Shown one piece after another: positions 43,232 through 53,054 of a stretch of DNA of 64,000 bases (positions are counted from its first letter, which is position 1; each line of letters opens with the position of its first letter). Below the pieces are notes generated by a model, which was not told the origin of the DNA, made no database searches, and worked only from the letters and a program-made list of their open reading frames with translations. The position numbers and the translations under genes are program-made. Origin of the DNA: Symploca sp. SIO3C6 (GTDB lineage: Bacteria; Cyanobacteriota; Cyanobacteriia; Cyanobacteriales; Coleofasciculaceae); assembly GCA_010692425.1 (NCBI GenBank), contig JAAHHJ010000001.1, positions 280,806-344,805 of the forward strand. Reading direction: 5' to 3'.

Positions 43232-44409
43232 CTATGCTTCTGTCTCCTGACTCGGAGACTCCTGTCTCCTTGATTGAGAATAGCTTCTAAACCTTCCAAT
43301 AAGCACTGGTTATCTGATTGTGTACGTACAGCAACTCGAAAATAGCGATCGCCTAATTCCGGAAAGCTCAGACAGTCACGAATTAGACATCGGCTGTGCT
43401 TGAGTAGTTGTTCCTGGATTTGTGAACTCGACTGTTGAGATTGTACCAGTAGAAAGTTAGCAGCACTCTGGTGGGGTTGCAACCCTGGCAGCTGGGCTAA
43501 ACCCTGAAACAGTTGCCAGCGTGCTGCTGGCAACCACTGCCAAGTTTGCTGTTGAAACTCACTATCGACGACAGCCGCAGCCGCAGCTGCTACAGCCAGA
43601 CAATTTACTGGCCAGGGATCACGCCACTGCTGCCAGTGGCGAATGCGTTCAGGATTAGTAACACCATAACCCAATCGTAGTCCAGGGAGACTATAAAACT
43701 TGGTGAGCGATCGCAAAATCACCAAGTTGGAATAGTCGTGTACTAATGGAATCAGACTTTGCTGCTTCTCAGGAGGCAGAAAATCCATGAAGGCCTCATC
43801 TATGACTACCAGAGCAAATTGCTCTAATAGAGGTTCGATAGTTTCCCGAGCAAACAACTTACCCGTAGGATTATGGGGGTTATTCAGCAATAGCCCCCTT
43901 CGATTTGGAATTGGAGGTTTAGAATTTGGGATTGGTAATAATCCAGGTGCTATGGCTCTGGTGGGGTTTATATCGGCGTTACCCAAGCTCTTACTATTCC
44001 CCTTAGCTGTAGAACATTCCCAATCCCTGAGCCTACAGGCGGTGACATTCGCCCCAAACGCCTTGAGTGCGCGTTGATAATCGCTAAACGCCGGGGTAAG
44101 TAAGTAAGTTTCCTCCAATTGAGCTAGCTCCCTACCTGCCCAGGTTAACAATTCTGCTGAGCCATTACCTGGCACAATCGAGTCTGGATTTAGATTAGGG
44201 TGTAATTGACTCAGAGACTGCCGTAACGAACAATAGTTGGGGTCAGGATAGGAAATCAGACCCTTAAGCTGGGACTCAATTGCCGCAATCACGCTTTTTG
44301 GAGGTCCCAGCGGGTTGATACTAGCCGAAAAATCCAGAATCGAAGAAGGGGGGCAGCCTGCGATTGCTCCTGCCCAAGCTAAGTTACCCCCATGATTTGG
44401 TCTTCTCAA
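43228..44409 (-). CDS. cobD: Threonine-phosphate decarboxylase / CobD-type aminotransferase
   Basis: A 393-residue PLP enzyme of the aminotransferase class I fold that makes aminopropanol phosphate for cobalamin side-chain synthesis. The family start is RPNHGGNLAWAGAIAG; FSASINPLGPP, PDPNYCSLRQSL and the PLP-Lys motif ILRSLTKFYSLPGLRLGYGV (Lys near 234) are in place. A low-complexity insert (NPTRAIAPGLLPIPNSKPPI, about 145-165) between the strands is not part of the fold and looks repeat-derived. The oxidoreductase gene overlaps its stop. Cobalamin synthesis is known in this group, but no other cob genes are nearby. Confidence 0.85.
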   Translation of the reverse strand: MRRPNHGGNLAWAGAIAGCPPSSILDFSASINPLGPPKSVIAAIESQLKGLISYPDPNYCSLRQSLSQLHPNLNPDSIVPGNGSAELLTWAGRELAQLEETYLLTPAFSDYQRALKAFGANVTACRLRDWECSTAKGNSKSLGNADINPTRAIAPGLLPIPNSKPPIPNRRGLLLNNPHNPTGKLFARETIEPLLEQFALVVIDEAFMDFLPPEKQQSLIPLVHDYSNLVILRSLTKFYSLPGLRLGYGVTNPERIRHWQQWRDPWPVNCLAVAAAAAAVVDSEFQQQTWQWLPAARWQLFQGLAQLPGLQPHQSAANFLLVQSQQSSSQIQEQLLKHSRCLIRDCLSFPELGDRYFRVAVRTQSDNQCLLEGLEAILNQGDRSLRVRRQKHR

Positions 44410-44435
44410 GGATAGATTCCGTTCAAAATTGGTAG

Positions 44436-44714
44436 TTATTTTGGCGCAACTTTTTCCTTAAATAATTTCCCTGCGGAAAAAGCGGGAACCTTAGTCGCAG
44501 GAATTTCCATTTTGTCGCCAGTTTTCGGATTTCGACCTTCACGGGCTTTGCGCTCCCGCGATTCAAAAGAGCCGAAGCCAACTAAGGTCACTTTATCACC
44601 TTCGGACACAGCTTCCATAATCGCCTCTAAAGCAGCAGATAAAACTGCATCTGCCTGTTTTTTGGTAACAGTAGCTTTTTCCGCGACCTTATCAACTAAT
44701 TCACCCTTATTCAT
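44436..44714 (-). CDS. hup: HU family DNA-binding protein
   Basis: A 92-residue HU/IHF protein: MNKGELVDKVAEKATVTKKQ, then the arm region VTLVGFGSFESRERKAREGR and NPKTGDKMEIPATKVPAFSAGKLFK, the classic HU signature. It organises the nucleoid. A single gene. Confidence 0.95.
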   Translation of the reverse strand: MNKGELVDKVAEKATVTKKQADAVLSAALEAIMEAVSEGDKVTLVGFGSFESRERKAREGRNPKTGDKMEIPATKVPAFSAGKLFKEKVAPK

Positions 44715-45136
44715 TGATTAACTCCTTTTCTTGTAAGCATCACTTTTAAAATATTGCTCTAAAATCCCGGTTTTGAGATCTTAGGTTTTTATCCTAAGAG
44801 TGGTTAGGCTCAGCTAAAAATTGCTGAAAAACCCACTGGTTCTAAGTTTCATGCAATATTTTAAAGTCTGCTGCCTGATTATTCTAAGGTCTGCTTGGCT
44901 GATCTGGATCGTTGAAAGCTTGATCTTCTTGGGATTGGGGGATTTTTTCGTAAATAACCCCCATTTTTTTTTAAACATTTTACAAATTGCATATTTTTCT
45001 GAGTTCCTGGCAGGAGGCTCTAGTGGAATCAAGGAACTTAGAAATCAGGTACTAGGAATTCAATAGCTCTTCCTGGCTCCTGCTCCAGAAGTATAGCTAA
45101 AGGAGCTTTTCTCAGGTGTATCAACTGCTGTACTGT
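44715..45136. other. Intergenic region between HU and pilQ
   Basis: No convincing gene; two hydrophobic open frames on opposite strands lack start signals. The AT-rich part upstream of the HU start should hold its promoter. Nothing else recognised. Confidence 0.5.
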
Positions 45137-47710
45137 TTATTGATTACCGTCCCGAGTGGGAAAACCTCCCCGATCCAAAAGTTGACGTGCATCCCGACTG
45201 GGTGTATAGTTATAGCCGAATCCAGCCCGTTCTGAATCATCAATAATTTGAGGCGTTAGCAGTACAATTACCTCATTGCGTTCATTTTCCCTGTCGGTAC
45301 TCCTAAACAAGGCACCAATAATCGGAAGATCGCCCAAAATTGGTACTTTGCTGACTGTTGTCCGGTCGGTTTCCTGAATGATACCTGACAGGATTAAGGT
45401 TTGACCATCTCGCAGGCGAATGAGTCCAGATTGAAGGTCACGCCTGTTGAGTAAAGCAATTTGGTTAGTATCATCTCCAACGCTTAAATCTTGAGTACTC
45501 CCGATTGAGGTCACTGTCGGGTTTACGCGTAAACTTACAAAACCATTGTCGTCAATTCTATCAACGGTAATCTCTAGGATGAGACCAGCCTCCTCAATTT
45601 CTGCTGTGATTGTTCTGGTGGTTAGCCCATCACTAGTGTCTGTCTCACTACTAATATTACCAACTACTTCTTGAACCAGATTGACGTTAGCTGTCTCTCC
45701 TTCTTGTACCACCAGCGTCGGGTCAGTCAAAATTTTAGCGTTGCCACTAATAACCTGAGCCTCCAAAGTAGCTAAAAAGCGGCTGGGGTATTGAAAGAGG
45801 CTTGGCAATCCAAAATCCACTTCCCCATCGTCACCTAAGCTAAAGCTAAATTCACCATCTGAGTCAATTGTGATCTCAGTGTCTTCTGCCAGATCAATGT
45901 TAGTGATTCCACCATCCAAAGGATCGCCTGATACTCCAGCGTTTCGTCTCTGGAAAATCAAAGAGCCTCTACCCTGTCTCCTAACAATGGTTCCATCCCT
46001 TTCATCTAATACTATTTCCCCTGGAGAAGTTCCTGGAATAGATATACTATCGTCTAACTCCACAAAGGTATTGGCACCAGAAAAAGGATTGGCAATCACT
46101 GGCCGAGAGGTAAGACTAGTAGTTGCGTCAAGATTAGTGGGTGGTCTAAACTCACCAAAATTAACTACTGCTGCCCCCTCGTCAACAGAAAAGAAGGTAT
46201 CATCAATTCCGAAGGAAAAGCTTGTATTGAATAGTTCTTGTCCCGAGAGGTCAACATCAACAATCTTGACGTTAACTGCCACCTGACGCCTACGAGCATC
46301 CAACTGTAGCAGGAAGGAAGAGGCAATTTCCACTTTGCGGGGATCCCCCACCATCATCACGGCATTGAGCCGCTCATCTGTAAGTACTGATAATCCTTTC
46401 AAGAGTAAGGGCCCTTCTCCCTCTGTGGCTGCCAAGGGTTCAATCGTGGTATCTCTAGTTTCAACTGTCCTGGCAGCAGCGCCCTCGCCCACTGTCTGAA
46501 TTGTCACTTCCTCGACTACCCTCTGGGTTTCAGCTCCCTGAGCACTCAAGAAACCTGCAGCCTGAGAAGCTGTCACCTGATTGAGACGCAGGGTACGACT
46601 AATCAAATTACGGGTAGCATCAGGCAGTCGGCTACCGACAAAGATTGTACGTCCAATGCGGTTAGCCTCAAGTCCTGAAAGCTGGAGGACGTAGTTAAAT
46701 ACATCTTGAACTGGTTCGTCTTCGAGATCGAGGGAAATTGTCTGTTGGGCAGCAGCTGGGGGTGCTCCCTGAGCTGTTCTACCCCTAGCAGCGCCACCAC
46801 CAGCAAAGGCAAGGTTGAGGTCAGCCGCCCGAGCCAGTAGTGCTAAGACTTCTCTAACTGGGGCTTCTCGCAACACCAGCCTGGGTACCCGCGCTCCTGT
46901 GCCGAGATCAATTCTGCTGGCGGCAACGTTGATATTGGAGATGGCAATATCACCCACTGGTGGGGCAACGGCTCTGGGCAAAAAGGGGGGTGTTGGTGCC
47001 ACTGGTTGCGAAGTAGTGGCAGGGCTTGCTGGTACCCCCTCAATAATAATTTCTGGCTCGGGGAAGAGTACTTCTGGTTCCGGTGGCGGTTGGGCCGTTT
47101 CTTCCTCTTGTAACTGCTCTTCTGTGGATTCTTCTATCTGTGCTTCTGTTGGGGGAGGAGTTTGATTAGACTCTGGTTCAATGGGTTCAGCTGTTGGTAT
47201 TTCTTCAGGTTCTGCCGTTGGCGTTTGCGCCACAGTGGCTGGTTCTAGTGCATTTAGGGGCGAGGCTCCTGGAAGTTCAGAACCTGTCTGATTCTTGGCT
47301 GCTGGTGTAATTCCTAAGGTAATTAAGGTACTCCCTTGCTGTAGAATTTGACCTTCAGGAGAACCGCCATCACCACTAACAGTAATGCGGATAGTATTGG
47401 GTGCTAGCTGGTTAACTGCCACGGCAGTGATTCCGGACATGGGGTTTTCATAGCGTAAGCTGTCGCCCTCTTTTAAATTCAATCCGGTATTAACTATATC
47501 TGCTACCCAATCATTGCCACGGTTAACTGCAAAAATCTGCGGGCGTTCATCGCCAGCTTGAGTTTCCAGGATGACTTGCAGTTGAGTGCCGTTGGGATTT
47601 ACCTGCACCCCTGTCACCATTGTGCTTGTCGCCCTGACTGGCTGGGGTGCCACTAGGGTTGTTACTGCTGCGATCGCTAAAATTCCACTTAGTTGTTGAG
47701 CCTGTCTCAC
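45137..47710 (-). CDS. pilQ: Type IV pilus secretin PilQ
   Basis: An 857-residue outer-membrane secretin. After a signal segment (ILAIAAVTTLVAPQPVRATS), residues 35-125 are an AMIN domain (MVTGVQVNPNGTQLQVILET) that binds peptidoglycan. A long Pro/Glu/Thr linker runs from about 130 to 255. STN-like and NolW/secretin N domains follow (about 265-590; QTISLDLEDEPVQDVFNYVL). The secretin core contains VTSIGS and ends with LILSGIIQETDRTTVSKVPILGDLPIIGALFRS. The GTG at 47710 follows GAGGAG by six bases, so I prefer it to the TTG at 47737. Last gene of pilMNOQ. Confidence 0.93.
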   Translation of the reverse strand: MRQAQQLSGILAIAAVTTLVAPQPVRATSTMVTGVQVNPNGTQLQVILETQAGDERPQIFAVNRGNDWVADIVNTGLNLKEGDSLRYENPMSGITAVAVNQLAPNTIRITVSGDGGSPEGQILQQGSTLITLGITPAAKNQTGSELPGASPLNALEPATVAQTPTAEPEEIPTAEPIEPESNQTPPPTEAQIEESTEEQLQEEETAQPPPEPEVLFPEPEIIIEGVPASPATTSQPVAPTPPFLPRAVAPPVGDIAISNINVAASRIDLGTGARVPRLVLREAPVREVLALLARAADLNLAFAGGGAARGRTAQGAPPAAAQQTISLDLEDEPVQDVFNYVLQLSGLEANRIGRTIFVGSRLPDATRNLISRTLRLNQVTASQAAGFLSAQGAETQRVVEEVTIQTVGEGAAARTVETRDTTIEPLAATEGEGPLLLKGLSVLTDERLNAVMMVGDPRKVEIASSFLLQLDARRRQVAVNVKIVDVDLSGQELFNTSFSFGIDDTFFSVDEGAAVVNFGEFRPPTNLDATTSLTSRPVIANPFSGANTFVELDDSISIPGTSPGEIVLDERDGTIVRRQGRGSLIFQRRNAGVSGDPLDGGITNIDLAEDTEITIDSDGEFSFSLGDDGEVDFGLPSLFQYPSRFLATLEAQVISGNAKILTDPTLVVQEGETANVNLVQEVVGNISSETDTSDGLTTRTITAEIEEAGLILEITVDRIDDNGFVSLRVNPTVTSIGSTQDLSVGDDTNQIALLNRRDLQSGLIRLRDGQTLILSGIIQETDRTTVSKVPILGDLPIIGALFRSTDRENERNEVIVLLTPQIIDDSERAGFGYNYTPSRDARQLLDRGGFPTRDGNQ

Positions 47711-47819
47711 CTTGAACTCCTCACCTAACAATAGCAATGTTGGGATTAGCTTTGAGAATTTTACCCCGCCGAAGTTAAGTAATTCTCCCAGCTTACACCC
47801 TAGTTCCCTTCAAAAATGC

Positions 47820-48566
47820 TTATTTTTTCTTTTTAGATGATTCTGCTGCTGCCTCTACCTCTTCCTGCTCCTGTTCAGTTAAAGGTAACAGTGCATCTAG
47901 CCTAAAGGTTGTTTTTAATTTTGGTTGAGGACCGAGAACTACTCTACCGTTGTTAATCACTAGTGTTTGAGGTGTACTCACGTCTGATTGGAAATTGTTA
48001 ACCAGCATGAGGGATTGCAAGCGCTCAAAAGAGCGCATAATTGACTGCAGTTGTTGGAAGCTGCCCTCAAGCTCTAGATCTATGCTTCTGCGTTTGAGTT
48101 TTCCGTTTACCAAAGAACCTAAAGAACCATCGTTAATAATCACGGGTTCGGGTTCGACTGGTTTAAAACTCTTCAAGTTGCCATTGGTGTCTTTGACAAA
48201 ACTGTTGAGATCTAGCAATAATGTATCCAGGGTTTTCTCTGAGGCAAACAGACTCAGCACTTGTCTGTTTTTGTCCTTGGCTTCTTCTAGTTGTGCTTGT
48301 TTGAGATCAATCTGTTGTCGGATTTCTTCTTGTGTTTGAATTTGACTTTTCTTGTCGGCAATATCTGTTCGCAAGTCTTGATATTTTTGCCAGGTTGGTT
48401 GAACCCCGTTGAGTAGAAGGTAGGCAGCCCCGGCGATACCTAAAACTCCAAGGATTATGCCTCCGACTTTGGGGGTCAGAGTAACGCCAAAGGCGACAGG
48501 ATAATTAGGGGCTTCCTCTTCCCCCTCAACTAGCAGAAATTCTTGATCAGTATCGGCGTAGGTCAT
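47820..48566 (-). CDS. pilO: Type IV pilus assembly protein PilO
   Basis: A 248-residue inner-membrane protein. Short cytoplasmic N-terminus, one membrane helix (GGIILGVLGIAGAAYLLLNG), a coiled coil (DIADKKSQIQTQEEIRQQID) and a ferredoxin-like periplasmic domain (LELEGSFQQLQSIMRSFERL). It ends in KKKK. Its start overlaps the pilN stop by 4 bp. With PilM and PilN it forms the platform of the pilus machine. Confidence 0.9.
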   Translation of the reverse strand: MTYADTDQEFLLVEGEEEAPNYPVAFGVTLTPKVGGIILGVLGIAGAAYLLLNGVQPTWQKYQDLRTDIADKKSQIQTQEEIRQQIDLKQAQLEEAKDKNRQVLSLFASEKTLDTLLLDLNSFVKDTNGNLKSFKPVEPEPVIINDGSLGSLVNGKLKRRSIDLELEGSFQQLQSIMRSFERLQSLMLVNNFQSDVSTPQTLVINNGRVVLGPQPKLKTTFRLDALLPLTEQEQEEVEAAAESSKKKK

Positions 48567-49378
48567 GGTTGAATTACTCCTTTCTCCTGCAGGGTTCTAA
48601 TCCGAGTCACTAGTCCCACGGCACCCTTACTATCTAACTCTCGGAGCAACTCGGAAGCTGGGATATTACTCAAGTTAGTATGAATAGTGTAGTCTACCAC
48701 TTTTGGGAGTTCATATTTGGCTTGAGCAGCTGAACGCTGTTGAGTCTCAGGCACTTCCAATTTTGTGGGGTTGTCAATCAACTGAGCTTCAATTAACTGG
48801 GTTTGATCTGTTTTAAGGAAGGAAGAGTTTTTGAGTGTTAGTATGAAATAATTAACATCATCAAAAGATCTAGCTGTGCCAGAAATCTCTAACTTAAATT
48901 TCGGGCGTGTATCACTACTGGCTTGAGCCTTAGCTGAGCCAGAATTACGGCCATCTGATTCTACTTCCGTTTGTTTAACGGTTCTAATTTGCACACCGGG
49001 GGGAGTACGCTCGCGAATATCCTGTAGCATAGCTGACCAAGGTTTAATTTGATCAAAGACATTCGCCAGTGCTTCAGTTTCAGCGTTAGTTTTATTGATT
49101 TGTTTTTGGAGGTTGACAACTCTTTGCCGTTGTGCTTCAGAACGCTCCAATTCCCTAGTCACCTCGGCTTGTTCCTTCTCCAATTTGGCAGTTTGCTGTT
49201 GCATTACCAACCACAAGCCAGCTACTAAGGCGAGGGGCAGAATACCCACCACTGCGCCGATAATGAGCGGCGTCATCTCTCCCATCTGTAGCTGTTTTTT
49301 GCTAGAAACAGCTCCTTGGTCTTGGGGGAGAATATCCCGTTCTGGATCCTTTAAGAAATTGATATCTAAACTATACAT
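48563..49378 (-). CDS. pilN: Type IV pilus assembly protein PilN
   Basis: A 271-residue inner-membrane protein starting MYSLDINFLKDPERDI (the conserved N-terminal motif that binds PilM). One membrane helix (LIIGAVVGILPLALVAGLWL), a coiled coil and a periplasmic domain follow. Overlaps pilO by 4 bp and starts 4 bp after pilM, a tight operon. Confidence 0.9.
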   Translation of the reverse strand: MYSLDINFLKDPERDILPQDQGAVSSKKQLQMGEMTPLIIGAVVGILPLALVAGLWLVMQQQTAKLEKEQAEVTRELERSEAQRQRVVNLQKQINKTNAETEALANVFDQIKPWSAMLQDIRERTPPGVQIRTVKQTEVESDGRNSGSAKAQASSDTRPKFKLEISGTARSFDDVNYFILTLKNSSFLKTDQTQLIEAQLIDNPTKLEVPETQQRSAAQAKYELPKVVDYTIHTNLSNIPASELLRELDSKGAVGLVTRIRTLQEKGVIQP

Positions 49379-49382
49379 TAAT

Positions 49383-50486
49383 TCAAACCTCTCGCAATCC
49401 TAATCCCAGTACGGTTCCTAAAGCTGGTCGCTGCACTGAGGGAATATCCCTATCCACCTCCAAAGCAAGAGCTGCCACTGGATCTACCTGTGTGGTTGGC
49501 AAGCTTAACCGATGATTGAAGAATTCATCAAGTTGTCCAATCCCTCCTCCTGGCCCTGCTAGTAGAAGCTGTGCCACTTCTAGATTGTCACTCTGATTGA
49601 GGTAAAAATCGATAGAGCGGCGCAGTTCATCAGCTAGTTCTCCTAAAACTCTCAATAAGGCAGCCATACCAGGATTAATTCCTGTGACTCCTGTATGTTC
49701 CCCATCAGCTTGTGTATTGGGGATTGTCATTCCTTGTAAGAGTTCTGTGTTTCTGGAAGTGGGTAAATTCATGGCTCTTGAGAGAGCGCCCTGAAGTTGG
49801 TAGGTGCCGATGGGTACGGTGCGGGAGAATTGGGGAACACCATCAACAATGATTGCAATTTCGGTGCTGTCAAATTCAATATCTACTAGTACTGCTGCTT
49901 CTTGGGATGAAAATTTCCGCAGTTCGTCTCTGATGGTTCTAATTAGGGCAAAGCTGTTGATTTCCAGGACATCTACCTGTAAATTAAGAAGCTTAAAGGT
50001 GTCAAGATAGGCATCTGTAATTTCTCGGCGAGTGGCTACCAGCAACACTTGCACCTTTTCGATGCCGTCTTCATCGACGAAAAAGCCTAGTTTTTGATAA
50101 TCTAAATCTACTTCTTCGCGGGGATAGGGTAAATACAAGCCGGCTTCGTGGTTAAGTAGCAGGTCTTTTAGCTCGGCGTCATCTAGTTCGGCAGGAATGG
50201 GGATAATTCTAATAATAGCTTCCCGCATCGGTACGGCAGTTGCCACCCGCTCAGCTTTAACTTTACTTTCAGCTATTGCGGCTCCAATTAACTCTGACAA
50301 ACCTGGTGAGTCAATAATCTGCCCTCCTTCAAAAAAACCTTCTGGCACTTCCTTAGAATAAAGGGTGCTAAGTTTATAACCCTGACCTTGCTTGCGCAGT
50401 TGAGCAATATTAATTCTTTCCGGAGCTATTTCTATACCAACGCCTTTCTTGCCTTTGGAAAGGATATCTTGAAAACGGTTAAACAT
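49383..50486 (-). CDS. pilM: Type IV pilus assembly protein PilM
   Basis: A 367-residue actin-like cytoplasmic ATPase. GVGIEIAPERINIAQLRKQG is the N-terminal phosphate-1 region; ATAVPMREAIIRIIPIPAEL, AVLVDIEFDSTEIAIIVDGV and LLLAGPGGGIGQLDEFF are all typical. First gene of pilMNOQ, needed for phototaxis and competence in cyanobacteria. A tandem 8-bp repeat lies about 150 bp upstream. Confidence 0.93.
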   Translation of the reverse strand: MFNRFQDILSKGKKGVGIEIAPERINIAQLRKQGQGYKLSTLYSKEVPEGFFEGGQIIDSPGLSELIGAAIAESKVKAERVATAVPMREAIIRIIPIPAELDDAELKDLLLNHEAGLYLPYPREEVDLDYQKLGFFVDEDGIEKVQVLLVATRREITDAYLDTFKLLNLQVDVLEINSFALIRTIRDELRKFSSQEAAVLVDIEFDSTEIAIIVDGVPQFSRTVPIGTYQLQGALSRAMNLPTSRNTELLQGMTIPNTQADGEHTGVTGINPGMAALLRVLGELADELRRSIDFYLNQSDNLEVAQLLLAGPGGGIGQLDEFFNHRLSLPTTQVDPVAALALEVDRDIPSVQRPALGTVLGLGLREV

Positions 50487-50803
50487 ATTTTAAGCTTGGC
50501 AGAAGCAAAATTTGAGGTTTAATAACTTTGAGTTCTGAGAAACTGAATGTTTGTTGATGGAACTAGCAATGATGCATGATAACCCATCTATCTTATCTAA
50601 ACGTGGGGGTTTAGGGGAGCTTTGACAGATGGGGAGATAGGGAGATGGGGAGATGGGGAGATGGGGAGATGGGGAGATGGGGAGATGGGGAGATGGGGAG
50701 ATGGAGAGGAATGAATGTATACTGCAATCCTCCCACGCTTTTCCTCTCCAATCGAAGGTTGATCATAATCTTTACCAGGGGAGGATGTTATCTACGCTGG
50801 GGG
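50487..50803. other. Intergenic region with an 8-bp tandem repeat
   Basis: No real gene. Contains the repeat at 50632-50705; frames across it are artefacts of the repeat. It separates pilM from folC, both on the minus strand. Confidence 0.7.
50632..50705. repeat. 8-bp tandem repeat GGGAGATG
   Basis: Nine or so copies of GGGAGATG, nearly perfect after the first. The inverse sequence forms the array near 1796-1866, and short runs occur at 13955 and 27838. Confidence 0.9.
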
Positions 50804-52261
50804 TTAATCGCGTTTTGTTGTCCTTTTTTGTCTTAGTTGCAAAAAGTACCCCACCAAGTAAAGAGAGCCGCACAGTACAATTAATTTTTCTTTAGTCTTA
50901 GGAGTGTCATTATCAATGACACAGTTGAGTCCTGTCTCTAGATTTTCATAGGTGCGACAATATGATAGTTGTGAACAAGTTTGATGAGCGATCGCTGCTA
51001 GAGTTTCTGGAGCAGCATAACTATGATCTGGTACTGGTACTAGGTGTAAACTATCTTTGGGTCTTAAGAGAGCTTTAAAAATATCATCGTGGTCTTTAGT
51101 TGAGAGTATACCCATGAGCCAAGTTACTGGGGTGTTGAGGGTATCTATATATTGGCGCAGTGCCTGGGCAGCAGCAGTGTTGTGAGCACCATCAATTAAG
51201 AGAGGGTGATTTTGCCAGCTAGTCCATTGTAGGCGTCCCAACCAAGTGGTTTTTGCCATCCCCGAGACAATTTTCTCTTCCGTAATTTCCCAACCTTGTG
51301 AACGAAGAACCTGTATAGTAGCGATCGCAATTGCTGAATTAGTTAGTTGTATTTGTCCCAACAATGGTAAGGGATAGTTAATCAGTTTGGGACTATTGGG
51401 ATTATATGGTTTCCCCTTGGATAAAGGGGGATAAGGGGAATCAAACTGGTGATTTTTAACCAGAGGGATTTGGGAAATATGATCTTCTCCTGCATTCTTC
51501 GGCGCAGTCGATGCCATCGGGTAACTTTGGTATGAAGCCCATCTAGGGCTTAATTCTTGATTATTGTTGAGGTTTGAAGTTGGCAGTTTGATTTCTTGTG
51601 CTGGTTCCACCCAAATTGCCGGACAGCCGAGTTGCTCAATCCGTGAAGTAATTACCTCTTTTGCCTCTGGTGGCAGTGGACCAATAACTGCAGGACAGCC
51701 TGGTTTAAGGATACCAGCTTTCTCTCTAGAAATGTCTGCCAAGGTCGGACCTAGCCTTTGCCAATGTTCTCGACTTAAGGAAGTAATAACGCTGACCAAA
51801 GGGTGATCACAAACATTTGTAGCATCTAATCGTCCTCCCAGTCCCACTTCCATGACGGCTATATCTACCTGTTGTTGGGCAAAATATAGCCAAGCTGCGG
51901 CGGTAATTACTTCAAATTGAGTGGGGGAATTTTCGCAATTTTCCGGGATTGCCCCTTTAACTTGAATAAGTAAACTATAAAGTGCTTCAGTTGCAATTGG
52001 TTGTTGGTTTAGACAGATTCGTTCTGTCCAATCAATTAAATGGGGAGAAGTATAACGTCCTACTCGATAGCCAGCTTCAGTCAGTATAGAAGAAAGATAA
52101 GCACAAACGGAACCCTTGCCATTTGTCCCGGCTACGTGAATTATAGGAACGTAGTGGTGTGGATTACCTAAATCTGCCAAGAGTCTTTTAATTCTTTCTA
52201 AGCCGAGGTTGACACCAAAGCGCCTAAAAGTTTTGAGCAAGGAGTTAATGTCGGTCGTCAT
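50804..52261 (-). CDS. folC: Bifunctional dihydrofolate/folylpolyglutamate synthase
   Basis: A 485-residue Mur-ligase-family enzyme that adds glutamate to dihydropteroate/folate. HVAGTNGKGSVCAYLSSILT (P-loop), YTSPHLIDWTERICLN, MEVGLGGRLDATN and ISREKAGILKPGCPAVIGP are all in place, as is LLIDGAHNTAAAQALRQY in the C-terminal domain. Between about residues 225 and 290 there is a 55-60 residue insert, absent from normal FolC, with text such as DSPYPPLSKGKPYNPNSPKL that matches a cyanobacterial repeat (CCCCTTGGATAAAGGGGGAT). Confidence 0.9.
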   Translation of the reverse strand: MTTDINSLLKTFRRFGVNLGLERIKRLLADLGNPHHYVPIIHVAGTNGKGSVCAYLSSILTEAGYRVGRYTSPHLIDWTERICLNQQPIATEALYSLLIQVKGAIPENCENSPTQFEVITAAAWLYFAQQQVDIAVMEVGLGGRLDATNVCDHPLVSVITSLSREHWQRLGPTLADISREKAGILKPGCPAVIGPLPPEAKEVITSRIEQLGCPAIWVEPAQEIKLPTSNLNNNQELSPRWASYQSYPMASTAPKNAGEDHISQIPLVKNHQFDSPYPPLSKGKPYNPNSPKLINYPLPLLGQIQLTNSAIAIATIQVLRSQGWEITEEKIVSGMAKTTWLGRLQWTSWQNHPLLIDGAHNTAAAQALRQYIDTLNTPVTWLMGILSTKDHDDIFKALLRPKDSLHLVPVPDHSYAAPETLAAIAHQTCSQLSYCRTYENLETGLNCVIDNDTPKTKEKLIVLCGSLYLVGYFLQLRQKRTTKRD

Positions 52262-52412
52262 TTAGGTTACTGACTGAGCCTTTGTCTATGATCAGAATTA
52301 GAGCTTATCTTGTAAGGTTAAAACATTCGTCGCTGGGGGCTACACCCTACAGCCCTACGGGCATCATCAAAGCAGGGATAATCGTTTTTGGCAACATAAC
52401 CAGAGAAATATC

Positions 52413-52868
52413 ATGCGTAACCTACTTGTCGCCATTGACTTTTCCGAGACTACTACAGCAGTTGTTGCCCAAGCTGAGTTACTAGCTGAGGCGACAAAGA
52501 GCAAACTGTGGCTAATACATATTGCTTCTCCCGATCCTGATTTTATCGGTTATAAGACTGGACCACAAACTGAGCGAAATTTTCTAGCTCGTAAGTTTCA
52601 CAATCAACATCGTCAGTTACAAGAGTCGGCCCAAAAATTGCGCCAAAAAGGCATTGATGCTGTCGCTCTAATGATCCAAGGGCCAACGGTTGAAACAATT
52701 TTAGAACAAGCACACAAATTGGCAGCAGATTTGATTGTGGTTGGTTCTCATGGACATAGAGGTTTATATAAGGTTTTAGTAGGTAGTGTCAGTGAGGGCA
52801 TTTTACGGCAAGCTGATTGCCCAGTTCTAATTGTTCCTGCACGCCCAAAATTAGAGGTAATTGATTAG
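52413..52868 (+). CDS. Universal stress protein (UspA family)
   Basis: A 151-residue UspA domain: RNLLVAIDFSETTTAVVAQA at the N-terminus and the ATP-binding loop VVGSHGHRGLYKVLVGSVSEGILRQADCPVLIV at the C-terminus (GxxGxxxxxxxxxGS pattern), so nucleotide binding is expected. Single gene, divergent from folC. Function in stress response inferred from the family only. Confidence 0.93.
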   Translation: MRNLLVAIDFSETTTAVVAQAELLAEATKSKLWLIHIASPDPDFIGYKTGPQTERNFLARKFHNQHRQLQESAQKLRQKGIDAVALMIQGPTVETILEQAHKLAADLIVVGSHGHRGLYKVLVGSVSEGILRQADCPVLIVPARPKLEVID

Positions 52869-53054
52869 TAAAATATCGTCTACCTTATCTCACACTCAAC
52901 AACAAATACGTAGTTTTGCATCGTTAGATACCTCGTCATCGGTAATGTTTGACTCGAAAATGTTGAAAGAGCTTATTTAAGTTAATAACAGGTTTTACCT
53001 TAGTGTGCAACCTAGCTAGGTCAATTCCGAAAATATCCGGAACATACCAAAGTT

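Noticed and set aside
44814..45066. Two hydrophobic frames on opposite strands between HU and pilQ
   Set aside because: They overlap each other, lack ribosome binding sites and resemble no known membrane protein.
50645..50895. Frames reading through the GGGAGATG repeat (MGRWGDGEMGRWGDG)
   Set aside because: They are created by the tandem 8-bp repeat.
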